Shown here one piece after another: positions 25,615 through 39,400 of a DNA stretch of 64,000 nucleotides; the first letter of the stretch is position 1; each line of letters starts with the position of its first letter. The notes below the pieces were generated by a model. That model did not search any database. It saw only the letters and a program-made list of their open reading frames with translations, and had not been told where the DNA came from. Source of the stretch: Lateolabrax maculatus. Its lineage: Eukaryota; Chordata; Actinopteri; Acropomatiformes; Lateolabracidae. The stretch lies in the NCBI GenBank assembly GCA_031216445.1, contig CM062204.1, positions 15,497,001-15,561,000 on the forward strand. Reading direction: 5' to 3'. The position numbers and the translations under genes are program-made.

Positions 25615-25905
25615 TTTTTCGCCAAGAGTTAGATGAGAAGAGGAATATCCTTCTCTTGTCTGATCATTCAATATGAAGCTTGAACCAGCAGGCAGGTAGC
25701 GTAGCTTACATTAGAATAAAGACTGTAGACAGAGGGGAAACAGCCGGCTTGACCGTCAAAATCTGCCTACCAGCACTTGTAAAGGTCACTACTTAACACG
25801 TTATGTATTGTTTATTTAATCTGTATAACAGCCAAAGTGTAAAAAAAGTGTAAAAAAAGTTGCCGTTTTACGTGGGGTTGTGCAAGACTATTTCCTGGCT
25901 GGGGG
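25615..25905 (+). repeat. TTAA-type element, forward copy
   Basis: Contains gagttagatgagaaga, gcctaccagcacttgtaaag, aacacgttatgtattgttta and gactatttcctggctggg in that order. The same modules occur inverted at 26095-26400, making a large inverted pair. Confidence 0.6.
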
Positions 25906-26094
25906 AACAGACAGGAGTGAGTCTTGTAGTCACAGGTGACAGTTTGACTGTATTTTGATATGTTTTTATTCTGGTAAGCAAACCAGGTATTGTCCTGACA
26001 AAAGTTATTTAAGATGACATTGCATCGGCACAATGGATGCACTATATGAAGGATACTTTCTCTCATTTTTAAGCAAATTATAGAAAAAAAAAGT

Positions 26095-26400
26095 CAACAA
26101 AAACAACTCCTGGAAGTCACTGCTCCGAGCCAAGAAATAGTCCCAAACATAAGTCCCCATTTAAACCACAAACTGTCATATTTTTTGTGCCACTCAAACT
26201 AACAAGATATAATGTGTTAATTAGTGAACTTTAGATGTGCTGTAGACAGATTTTCTCAGATGAGCTGTTTCCCTCGCTTCCAGTCTTATGATAAGCTAAT
26301 ATTAGGGTCGTATCAATCTTCTCATCTAACTCAGCAAGAAAGCAGTATAAGTTTATTTTCCAAAATGTCAAAATATTCCTATAAAAAGAGACACATCTGA
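26095..26400 (-). repeat. TTAA-type element, inverted copy
   Basis: The reverse complement reads gagttagatgagaagattga, actaattaacacattatatc and gggactatttcttggctcg, matching the forward copy about 190 bp away. Confidence 0.6.
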
Positions 26401-27237
26401 CAAACAAAAAACTAAATGCAGTCCACTCGTCACAGTACCAACTCTGTTTATCTGTTCCTCAGCGCCCAGGTTGCCCTTACATTTTTATCTAAGGATGCCT
26501 TAGAAGAAAATGAGTTGCATAAAATCACCTATGGAGGTTCAAAGGGAAACCCCTTTGATCTCTAAATGTTTGCCCTTAGCTACTTCAGTATTCCCTTCTG
26601 CATTGCTAGAAGGTCCTTCGTAATCATTTTCCTCAGAAACTTTTAAGGGACCCATACCAGTCTCTTAAAAGTGAAATAATTTGCGGAGCATAAGACAATG
26701 GTTGAATTTATGGTGATTAAAGAGGAGGAGGAGATCCCAAGACGCATTTTTCAGATCAGGGAAAACCCACGTTAATAATGCTGTCAAGTAATGTTAACGG
26801 ATGAGGATGTGAGTGAAGCGTAACCGTGGTAACTGAACTGCACGTGCTGTATAATGACAGTAACTGTGAAAGCATTAGTCTAACACAGGAGACAACCTAA
26901 GATGCTTTATGCAACGCTCCTAAATGAACCCCTGAGCTTAAGGGACAAACTGAAGTTGAATCTTATGGTATTTTATGCAACAGGGCAGGTATTCACTCGT
27001 ACTTTCAATCTCTGTTTTCCCCAAAGCATCTCAAGATGTAATCTAAGGCTGAATGTGAGCCAAAACTCCTCTTGCTGCTGATGGGTGATGTTGTATCTAA
27101 TGGCTGGTTAGTGCTGGAGTCTTGCTTTATATAGACATGCACCTAAAATACCTACCACAGAGATCAATACGCCAATGGGGAGGTTAGATAGAGGCCAATA
27201 CTGAGAGCCCAGTGCAGGGTTGTATATATACATGGTA

Positions 27238-27239
<2 letters not shown>

Positions 27240-27283
<44 letters not shown>
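27240..27283. repeat. (GT)n microsatellite
   Basis: Uninterrupted run of about 22 GT units just downstream of the kit stop codon. Confidence 0.95.
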
Positions 27284-27284
<1 letters not shown>

Positions 27285-27466
27285 TGCAGGAAGGCCAGCG
27301 TTTGGGTGAAAGTGTTGTTGGTAGTTTACAGAGTGCATTTGGCTCTTGTAGTTTGTGCAGTAAAAGGAGAAAATGTTCAGAGAAGTGAGGGGGGTTGTAT
27401 GTTTCATAGCAGTGTGTATGCGTAAATATACGTGTGTGTGTGTGTGTATAAGTGTACGAGTGTGTG

Positions 27467-30400
27467 TCAGACATAGTCCAGGAAGACGTCAGTCGTGCTC
27501 TGCAGTAAAGGTTGAGTGGGGGCTGTCGTGCTGCAGACTGAGCTCAACCTCCGTGATGGCACCCTCTGCTGATCTGGATGACCTGGATTGTTGCTCAGTG
27601 TCAGGTACACCTGAGGAACAACACACACCTGTGGTTAATACTGCAAAAAAATGAACAGTCTTAAGTGCACTGAGAAATGTAACAAGCCAAATCACAATGT
27701 CATATGCACAGTTAACGCAGTCCCAGCAATCTACTTCTGTTAACAAATAAAATGTTCCGAAATGCCTCTAGAGGGGATACCACATTTTCTCTAAAGCTGT
27801 TGCTGAAGTTATGAGTAGAAATGATACTGAAGTGATAGTATGATAAGTATTGCACCTCCATATAGTTGGAGAGGCCAAGATATCTTGACTTTTAGTCTGG
27901 CAGTGGTTCCCAACCTGGGGGTTGGGACTTCCACAAGGGGTCCTGAGAAGAATCTAAGGAGATTAAATGATGAAAAAATAAAATAAAATAAAAGAATCCT
28001 GCATTTCCCATCATTCAACTTGACAGTGACTCAAATCAAGATAACCCTGCTAAGTTATTTAACTGTTCAGAGGCTAGGACTGCACATGAAAATGTAAAAT
28101 CAGTGGCGTGTTCTCTTTAATTAGGTAAGAATGACAAAAATGATCATAATATGTGAGTTGGGGCATCACAGTGGCCAGAAAAGCATACCATATAACCTCA
28201 ACGCCCATGGTTCAATTCCTGCTGGGGACCTTTATTGCAAATATTACTCATCTATTGTTCTCTTTGTTTCCAGCCATCATTCTCTAATAAAGACAAACAT
28301 GCTTTAAAAAATAAGAATCAGCACGTCCTACATTTCATGGTTGCATCTACTTACATTCCTGGTATTTTCTGACAGCAGCATCTCAGTCCTCTCCACCAGT
28401 TTCCTGAAGGAAGGCCTTTTCAAAGGATCATGGTTCCAACAAGACAACATCATGTCGTACCTATAGAAGTCAGGCCGGGATTAGTTTCAGTGTGGTGGGA
28501 ATGTGATGGCATCTACTGAGTACAGATTTATGCACGCACAGATGCAGGCAGGATAAAATGTAACAAAGAAGTGGGTAAAAAATAAAGCTAGTAACTTGAC
28601 ATCTATACCAAACCCAAGTCATAACTTATGTCTTGCTTGTACATTTTGTTGCACCTGTATAATTTATTTTATTTGATATCATCTTTATATCATACTAATA
28701 AAAGAACATCCTAAACCAACAATATAAAACAGAAATTATATTTTTAGAAAAGTGTGACTTTATTCATACTTTAGGAGCCATTTATGTTTATTGTTGGCAT
28801 GTCATATTATTTTGGACACTTGGTGGTGATCATTAGACGCACAGGGCTGTATAAGTAGGGGCATAGGTGACAGGAAATGGAGAGCACACAGTTCTCATCA
28901 GACCAGGAACACAGCAGCACACAACTCACAGAATTGGAAAACCCAGTACATTCATGTCATCTACACCAGTCTCAATAAACAACAAGCTAAACTGCAATTA
29001 TCGAGTAGAAAATCTGTTGATGCATCTGCGTAAGTTCACTGGTGGAAAATTGCCATTACACAAACAATAGATTTTAGTGTATTTATCATCATAATCAAAG
29101 CGACACAGGTTATTATTAGAGTTGCAACAATTAGTCAATTGATCTATTAGAAAATTAAACAGCAACCATTTTGATAATTGATTAATCATTTAAGTAATTT
29201 TTGAGCAAAAATGCCAAATTCATTCGGTTTAGCTTTTCCAATGTGAGGATTTGCTGCTTTTGTCAGATTTTTGTATCCTTGTAAACTGAATAGTGAGACG
29301 GTTCGTCGAAACAAAACAAGATTGGACATTTTTCAATATTTTCTGGCATTTTATAGACAGACTTAAATAAGAACACCCCCTCTAACAGAAACACTTACAT
29401 CTCGATGGGAGCAAACTCAGGCCTCCTCATCCTGTGGCCCTCTTGAATCATCCTATAAAATGCTGAGCCCACCTGCATCCCAGGGTATGGGCTGTTACCT
29501 GCAACACAGACATACAGTATGCAAACACTTTAAATACATTTGTTTAATTTATTTCTCATTTTTGGAGAAAAAAAATTCATCTGTATTCATCTCATGATGC
29601 TGGTTTCTGGAGCTACATTATGTATCACAATACATATGATTCACTCCATTAAGTGATGTTGCTGCTTGGGAGCATCCTCGGAGCCTCTAATAAGGCCCCA
29701 GTCAGCTCAAATTGATGATGATAATGGCTCAGACATTATGAAACAGATGCAACAGCACAGCTTTAACTGGAAATGTTACCCAGAGAGAAGATTTCCCAGA
29801 GCAGGATGCCGTAGGACCAGACGTCACTCTCATAGGTGTAGACACAGTCAAAAATACTCTCGGGAGACATCCACTTGACTGGCAGACGAGCCTGCAGGAG
29901 GAAAAGCCATGAGAACAAGAGCAGCATGGACCACAAGCCCTTGTTTTCATTATTAAAAAAACATACAGTGTCTTTTCTTTAAAGGATTGAGTGTTGAAGT
30001 ATGTCTAAGAGTAGAGCTTTTCCATAGCTGAGACAGAGAGCAGGCACTTTTAAATCCTTTCTTTCATATGTAATAGAGAGCTGAAACAATTAGTAAATGA
30101 ATCCATTAAATAGATTAACAGAAAATTCCCATCCATTACATTAACATTACATTACTTCCAGGTACTCAATCAGATGATTTGCTGTTGTTTTGTCTAATAT
30201 GATCGTGAAAATCATCATTAGTTGCAGCCCTTCTTCACATCTAAATACTGTGTGCATTGTTTTGAAATGGTGAACAGTTCAGGCACAGTGAGGGGAAGTA
30301 AGTGTGGCAGTTTTTCAACCACAAAGAAAGAGAGAAGGAAGAAAGGAAGGAAGGAGGGAAGGATGATGGGTCAGAGAGAAAAAGTGACAGACTCACATTG

Positions 30401-33400
30401 CCCCGGAGCACATAACTGGCATCGGTTGTGATGTCTCGTGCCAACCCAAAGTCACAGATCTTAGCCACCCTGCCGTGAGTCAGCAGAATGTTTCTGGCTG
30501 CAAGATCCCTGTGGATACACTACACACACAACCACACCCACACACACACACACACCAACACGCACGCACACACACACACGCACACACACACCAACACGCA
30601 CGCACACACACACACACACATACCCACACCCACACCCACACCCACACCCACACACAAACACACACACACGCACACACAAGCAAACACGGAAATGAGTACT
30701 GACATTGTATCCGGTTTCTGCAGTGAATGACTGACACACAGCACACACGAGTGTGTGGCGTGGCGAGTTAAACTTACAAACACAAAAGCCAAATTGACAG
30801 TGTTTTACACAAGACATAAATACGCTAAAAATGTATATTTGGAAAAGAAAAGAAAATTCAATCAATTAAACTAAAAAAAATACACAAAAGAATAATACTC
30901 AAAGGAATAAAGCTTTTAGTACCGTTTTAGGACAATTACAGTCTAGACACAAATGGATAAGTAGAGTCTAATTCAATAAAAGCAACAAAAGTGCAGTAAA
31001 TTAAACTGCATCACGAAACAAAATGGTTCTAATTAAAATCTTAAGTCTAAATTGGAGCTTATTTAAGATAGTAAGAAAGCTGGGTCCATCTGTGCGCAGT
31101 AAAGGATCTAATGTAAATGCAGCTTCACCATGATAGGTATTCACCATACAGACTGTATGGGCATTATTGGCTGACAGCATTGCACAGCATGTTGGCTCCA
31201 AGCCATGACGTGATTTATAAACTAGCAGCAGCACTTTTACATCTCTTTTATAACTACCTTATAAATAATCACCCAGTCTGTAAAAGCCTTACATTCTTGG
31301 ATGTAATGTACTCCATTCCTTTGGCCACCTGGTATGAAAAGCTGAGGAGATCCTCGGCGTCCAGAGACAGCTCACCTATTTCATCTGGATATAAATTACA
31401 TCGTCAGCTTTAGTGAACAAAACCAGGGGTTTACACAGACTTTACTACAGGGGGTCAGGCACTCTGTGTATTGTTGAAATATATGATGAGGAAAGTAGAG
31501 TGAAAGACTTCCTACCTGACTGGGAAGATCTTTCTTTCTCAGAGGGACGCATGGGTATATATCCTGTACCAGTCACCTCTCTGCTACAAACACACAAAAG
31601 CATTAAAAGTTGACAAAGTAACCATTTTGCAAATGCAATCGCAATTCAAATACACACACATACACACCTTGTAGGCTCAGCTTGGTTCGAGACGTTGCGA
31701 TAGTAACCATCACCAACTTGGGAATTTAGGAAGGACTCTCTTTTTCTGCGCAGGAAGTTGAGGAGGTCGCCATAGCAACAGTACTCTGTGATCACCAAAA
31801 TTGGGCCTGGCAAGATGCAGAGATAAAAAGAAACCTCGCTCTCAGATTCTCAAACCATATGACAGCATATAACAATGAAAAATAAAGAGAAAGCAAAGCT
31901 CTAATAATTAGCCAAAAGAAGATGTTTGCAAAGCAATCAGGTTGATAGGATTTTTGTTTCACTTGAGTGTCACCAGGCAGGATATGTGTAATGCGTTCAG
32001 ATAGACTTGAACAATATTTGTGTTTAAAAGCTCATATCAATATTTTTGAATTTAAACACATCGAACAAATTTGTGTCAATATCTTAAAATGAGGATTTGT
32101 CATGCCAAACACCTACAAAGAAACCTCAAGTGTTCAGTGTTTATTTCCTAATAACATACTCATGCACAGTTGTGTGGAATCCTAATCTTAATGCTGCATT
32201 ATAATCAATGTTGCGGGCTAGACAGGTAGATAATATTGATCGACTGTGCAGTAAATTTTTGACCAGTCAAACTGCATCACGTTTTCATATCTGAGCTGGG
32301 TGGTACTGACTGTCCAATATCTGAATATATAGAGGCCAATATTGGCTGACCATAGCAGCGAGTCAGCACATTAACATATGTCTGCACTTTCTACACAACC
32401 TCAAATGATATCCATTACCATAAAACAAAATCAGTCAATAACTATGTAATAAACATGTGCAAATGCAAGATGGTTACAGTGTCCAGACCAAACAAAATCA
32501 AGACCCAATTTAGCCCAAAACCTCTCACATGAGTGCACTAAGTTTGGTATTCGTGGTACAACTGCTCCCCTCACCTCCGACAGTGCAGGCGCCCAGCAGG
32601 TTAACAATGTTCACGTGGTTTCCAAGGTAACTGAGAACCTTCAGCTCTGACATCAGCGCCTCCTTCTCCGTAGCATGAGCATTGGCTGTAATGACATCAT
32701 CAGGACATTTATAAAGTCTTACACGTGTTGCTACAACACGCAGAAGCAGGCTGTGTCTGAAATCACTCTCTTTCTACGTTATAGTGCGCTATGTTTGCTG
32801 TCCACCATGTTAATTGAGTGTAGAATTTATGCACTATATTTAATTCCCACAGTGGAGGGAAAAAAGTGTCGATGGCGTGTACACTACTCTCCGCAACAGA
32901 GATGGACTTCACAAAGAGAGAATTGTCTTCGAGGAGTTTATTGAACTATTCAGTCAATCATTTGCAAATGGGAACCAGGCAGTTGAACACTTTCACACTT
33001 TCACAAGAGAAAGAATAAGAAAACAAAGCATAACATTGCAGAGACCCGTGTAAAATATGTGTGTACCGCTTCATTCACAAAACACATTGGGTGAATTTAG
33101 TATCAATAGTTTGATAAGTGGTGGACATATCTTAAAATCATTGATGATGATGATGTTATCATTAAAACAAAGTTATGTAATTACATAGAGAATAAGGAAA
33201 GAGACAATAAGGAATGAGATCACAATGGAGCAGTTTCGGACAAAGCCACAAAGAAAGAGATAAAAACAGACAGACGAACACACACTTACGTTTGAGCATC
33301 TTGACAGCGACGGTCGTAACAGTATCTGCAGAGCAGAGTCCATATGCTGTGGCCCTCACTACCTTTCCAAAAGCCCCAGAGCCCAGGATTTTACCTGTGG

Positions 33401-36400
33401 AAACACACACACACACGCACACACACAAACCTTAAGCATTTTACAATTCATTTAACATCACCACCAGGCATGTTTTAAGACATTAAAAAATACTCTGCTT
33501 TGATATTGTATGTATCAGATAGTTTTGAATGAACTACTAAAAATGACATTGACTCATTTTCCCTCTGAATTTCCACTGAACTCAAACATTCAAGTGAAGT
33601 AACAATAATAACCGGACTACTGCAGGTGTGCTTTCTCCCAAATGTGAACAAACAGCTACATAGCTACACAAACATGGACACTGTCATACCGAAGCGTAGT
33701 TTCTGTCGAGGAAACTCCCATTTGGAGTCATACGGCAGCTGGGTGGGGTCAATATATATGTAGTTGTTGCCATGGATACTCTCAATGACCTTCCACTGGA
33801 TTTGGAACTTCGGTTTCTGTTAACGTTTGGAGGGAAAAGAGAGCGATTTATAGAGAGAAAGTTATGCTAGATCAGCTTCCTGATATTGTTTGTGTGTCAC
33901 TACATGATTGTATGGCTTACATGCTTTCTCATCACTCTTCTATTCAATTTTAGATTACTCGATGCACTTTAGTTGTCAGCCCGTGTCTAGACCATCCCCT
34001 GATGATCCCACTGCGAATTCATAAACTAGTTCTCAAGGAGTCTGACTCATCCGAGTGCAATGAGCGCAGCACGCTGTGGGGGTAAATTAATGGCTCGAGG
34101 CACGATCGTAGTGTCAAAAAAGCCATCAAGTAAAGCAGGTCTGCACTCTGAATGGCTGATTGATTCATTTCAAATTCATTAGGACACATTCATATTGATA
34201 TGATACCACTCTTATCTGTTGAATATTGTGAAAAAAAAAAACTAGTCTGATCTCAGAAAGATGCTTCTAACTTTAACATACTGTAATCAAGATGGAGGCA
34301 TGAGTCATTAGTAAATGACTAAACTATGGCAGCCATTCATTTTTCTGTGATGCAAACTGCATCTCAATGGTAGCAGATGAACTTGATTTAACATTGACGT
34401 CTAAGAATTATTAAACACATTTTGAAACTAATTCATGGATTTTATGGCCATAGATTTATGTGATTTATGACCATACTTTCACTCTGATTAAATATTTCTT
34501 CATCGGAATAATGGCATTGCAATGTTTGATTTATTTCCTATCTTACCTGCATGTATTTATAGAGCAGCACCACTAGAATGAGGCTGAGAAAGATGCCAGT
34601 GGCCACCATGCCGGTCAGAAGAGGAGTGAAGAGTTTATGGGGGACGACGCGTTCTGAGCGGGAACACACACACACACACCAGAGTAATCAGGAATTACAT
34701 GGAGCATTGAAGTATACACAACATTTTACCGCACACACCCAGCGACACCCTCTTCCTCCAGCGTTAAAACAGACAGCTGCAGCAGTGATGTTTGTTTGTG
34801 TGTCAAGGATTAGCGAGTCAATACCATATAATCCCAGCCTGCATAGTCAGCATGAACTAATCTTATTCAATCTGCACCCAGTAACCACACACCTGGCCTC
34901 GGCAGACACAGGGCCAATGGGTCTGTCTTTTTGTTTGTCTCTGCGTGCATATACATGTGCTATATGTGTGTGCTAACACAACATCGTTGTGGTACGGTGT
35001 ATATGAGAAAACGTCGTGTCATACCACTGATGGAGAACAGCGTGTAGGCCTCTTCCCCCTCCGTACTCGCCACACACTCCAGGGTGTGATAGTGTGCGTG
35101 CTCCCTGCTCACGTTCAGTCGGCTCTCCACCTCGCTCCTACCGAAGGTAGACTCTGTCACCATGGCGACCTCCGGTGTCTCCCATTGGGTGGCATTGGGC
35201 AGGTGTGAGCACCTGTTGAGGGGTTAATAAAGTTGCTTATGGTTAAATTGTCCTCTCTCAGTTCTACAACAGAGCAAGTTTTAGAATTTATTCTTCAATA
35301 GACTTAATAAAGAAGAACATTACACGAAGGGGGGAGTGATTATGTTTATACTCCTTGACTCTTGTAGCAACTGATAATATTACAAAGCGTTGGTGAAGGT
35401 TCAGTAAGGAAGATATTTTCTCTCACATTTTGCCTCCATCCCACTTTTGGTGAAATTCTGCTATTTCTTTCACAAATTCTGGCGTCACCGTATTTGACCG
35501 ATGACGGTTTTACCCACATTCCTTTAGTCCTTGGATACTGTTCTTCAAATATCATTGCAATGCTGTCATTTTGTCTCCAGGGGACTCCAGTGGAGCCTTT
35601 CCTATTGCTTATCTTTATCAGCCATAAGCTTGATGAGATGCTTATCATTGATGGGGTCTAATCTCCAAAGTCTTCCTCTGTTGCTAACCTCCGAAATTAC
35701 CGTTACACTCACTTACAATTGATCTCTCTTTATTGAAATGAGTGTCATACACAAATTAATATTACTGAAACCAAAACAAACATCCAAGAATTGCTGTTGT
35801 TGCAATCATCTTATTTTACCCGTTATCTTGAGATCACAATAAAATTATCTACTTATCTCAGGATAACAAAGTTGTTGTTTTTTTTTTTTATTATTTTGAA
35901 AAAAACAAAACAAAAGGCACACTCATCCCATTCTCTCAAACAACCCCTTGTTTTCCCTGGGATAACGATATATTTTGTCAAATCAAATGACCATTGTCTC
36001 AGGGCTGCAATGACTTAAAATGCTGATGTTGTCTTGACCAACAGTCAAAATCCAGTTGGCTTGTTTGTCTGAATGCTAATGAGTCTGTGAGATGACATGA
36101 ACCTGTGAACCAACTTTTTTCTCAGATCCAATTAGTATCTCCTGCTCACAGAGCAATTGCCAGACAAAACAACAGAAGATGAGTCATGTTTCAGATTATA
36201 GTGGGTAAAATGATCTGAAGTCACACTGCTGTTCAGTTACAGCTTTTAATAATAGCACTATAAAACCAAGGAGTCCCAAATTAATTATATATTGATAGGA
36301 AAAAAAATCTCTTATTTCTATATTTTTTAATATTACAAAACTGACATTAACATAAACTGAAAAATAAAACACTTCGAACCAGCCAAACTGAAATGAACTA

Positions 36401-39400
36401 ACTTGAAAATAGGAACAGTAAACAACATGGAAATAAAGAAAAAACATTAAAGATATCAAAGGTTCACATCCAGCCCATGATAATACATGAGCTGTGTCTC
36501 ATCACCTTTCAGTCTTATTCTGATGTAAGCAATCCGATAAAGCAAATAAAGTCACATAAACCCTCTTTTGATGAAAGTAGTGCAATATATTTTAGGCATA
36601 CCTCGTGTGCGGCAGCTCACAGAAGTACCAGCTGATTTTCGGTACTGGGTAACCAGCAGCAATGCACCGCACCTGTCCATCAACAGGCCCTTCCTGGGCG
36701 ATGATAACCGGCTTACCTTGTAGAGAAAAAGTTGGGCAGATTGATGAGAAAAGAGACACATATAAAACATATAGACACTAGGGTACATAACTGTTTAATT
36801 TCACATTAACAACCACTTGGAGAACCCAGGAGTACTAAGTTCTCTCACAACTGTGAGAGCTACTTACTGTTGACGTACACGTGGAATGAATGATTGACAG
36901 ATGAATCCTCATGACTGGCAGAGAACTTATAGATCCCGCCCTCCGATCCAAGAACCCTCACTAGTCTGAGCTCGCTGATGTATCTGATAAAACAAACATA
37001 CATTTCAAATTCTGTGTGCGTACATGTATGTGTACTTGCAGTTGATATACTGTAGATTTACTGTACCGGTATTTGCGGCGGTGAATGGTGATAACGTGCT
37101 CTGTGGTGTTGAGGAGCTGTTTGTTGTTGTATGACCAGGACAGAGAGTCGGGTGCTGGGTAGGCATCAAATTCTACTCTGAGGCTCAGGCTTTCGCCCTC
37201 TTTAACGTCAGCCTGGACTGGACCTGGGCTTCCTAACATGGTAATGAACCCCTGCTCTGGAGGACACCAGAAATATACATAGTTAAAGGAAAAGTCCACA
37301 TGTTTGCTTTACACTGTAGCAGTATACTGCATATAAATAAACATATAGTAAATATATTTGATTTTTAATGACTTGCAGGTACTTTGCTGGAAAGCACTGT
37401 GATATACCTTCCTTTACTTATATCCGCTAGTGATTTCTTAAATTACATTTTTTTTTTTTTATGAAAATTTGCCTGAACCTTTTTCCAACCATCAGTAGGC
37501 ATTAACGCAGCTAAGAGCAGCAACATAGTTGTTGAACATGTGTGAAAAAATAAAGAGTGAAGAAATTAAGAAATTAAAACTTTTTTTTTTAAAGTGTGCC
37601 TTAGATACGTGTTTTTACAGTTCAGTTCAGGAAAGTTTCAAAGGCTCTTTTTTGCTGGTATGGTATTGGCTCCAGCCCCCCCGCTACCGTCTAAGGGTAA
37701 GTGGTATAGATAACGGATGGAACCTTACAAATGTGCAATGTGCCAAAATCATGTCATGTGATATTACAAACTGCAAACAGCAGATCACTACTCAAAAGTG
37801 TCGCACTACTCAAAAACTTTCGGAACTGGTCAAAAATAAAAACACACAATTTGAATAATGTCGCTGTTTCCCAAAGGCATCTACGTATTAATTTGCATAC
37901 TATGCAAATGAGAGCTCATAACTCTTAAAAATATATAGTTTTAGGAGTAAATACTGGTTTCAGTGGTTACATTTTTGAGAGTTTAACAGTTTTTTTCTGG
38001 GTCTGACAGTGAACATGGTGGGCGTGGTGGTGTTTTAGAGGAGCCCAGACAATGTTGGTGTCAGATCCAGTTGGTGGCGTTGCATGTATCCGTGACACTG
38101 ACTGCGTAAGTTGCACCCATGCATGCACTAAAACCAATAAACCATCATCAACACTCACCGTGGACAGCAAGGTGCAGCGCTGTGGCACTGGTGCCTCTTT
38201 CGTTGTGGGCGTAGCAGCGATAAGTGCCCGAGTCTGATTGGTTGACGGATGTGATCAAGAGTGAGGTGACACGTTGATAACAATGGGATCCGGACAGGAT
38301 GTGTGAGGTGTGTGATTGATCAGGATCCTGCAGGGAATCAGGGGCAAAGGTGAGTAGTGCACTATCAACAGGTGAAACAATACACAGAATCACTGTTTTC
38401 AAAGTATCATGTTTCAGAAAGTTCAGTTTTTCAAGGTGAGTGTACATTTCCCTCAGAGCTTAAATTGCATGATTAACATGACATATGAAAATACAAGGCA
38501 GAAACCAGGATTTTAAAAATACTATTCCCACCAACCAAACCTATAACCTATAACATTTTAAAGAGGTATATAAAGAAATCACAACATTTCAAATATTATT
38601 TATTCTTTCACCTGTTCAATTATATTTTCTGTAAACTGTATTTCCTAAAATGTTGTTTCAAAGACTTTTCTGCACTGTCAGATATATCATTTTAGTTTAA
38701 TTTCAAAGTATTTAGTTTAATTCCTCTTTATGCCATTAAACCACTAAAATGTCCTGAAGGAACTCCAGTGTAAATATTCGCCTGTTTCATGCATGAATTT
38801 CCTTTAAAAACAAAAAGCCAGATAGAAAACACAGAAAGATATGAATCTCACTGCTGTTGAAGGGAAATCCCACTTGACACTGAAGTCCGGGTTGACGTTG
38901 GTGGAGCTGCAGGTAATCTCAAACGGCTCTCCTTTCCTCAGGATAACGGTGTCTTTCTTAGACAGCGTGACCACTGGAGGCACTTCTGGCACTGGTTCAA
39001 GAAATGTAAAAGCAGCATTATCATATCATATAATTGATTGGCTCATTTGCACAAGCATACTGACATAAAAAATCCTACATCTTGCTCTTTATTATATTTA
39101 TTCCCATGGCATTTGCTTTTAAATAACAGTCACAGAGACTGCTCACTATTGGTTGCATCTTATTTATGAGTCTGGAATGATTCTAATGTATGATAAAATG
39201 TTGTAAATCATTCTGGATTTGAGTGTGTGCTAAATCATGAATCTATATGCATGCTTTGACATGAGATATTGCATCAAAATGCAACTCAAACAAAATTTGG
39301 TGATTTAATATTAAAATGAAAACATGACACATAAATACCTCATCTGTATATCATCATCAAAAGTCAAAAGACCTCCTGTTTGCTCAGTGGCAGGGAATTC

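Larger units (their letters stand above)
24376..27466. other. region between convergent clock and kit, including probable kit 3' UTR
   Basis: Contains the repeat copies above, but no gene exon. The kit 3' UTR must begin at 27466 on the minus strand. Minus-strand AATAAA hexamers at 25542-25547 and 25113-25118 are candidate ends, which would make a UTR of about 1.9-2.4 kb containing the inverted element pair. The 27240-27283 GT microsatellite lies in this UTR. Boundaries are not provable here. Confidence 0.45.

Noticed and set aside
30522..30679. CRISPR-like regular repeat
   Set aside because: Short CA-type units without unique spacers in a vertebrate intron; a minisatellite.
30475..30865. Multiple long ORFs on both strands in CA/GT repeats (also near 27.2, 42.6 and 48.4 kb)
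   Set aside because: Translations are His-Thr or Val-Cys repeats of microsatellites with no coding value.
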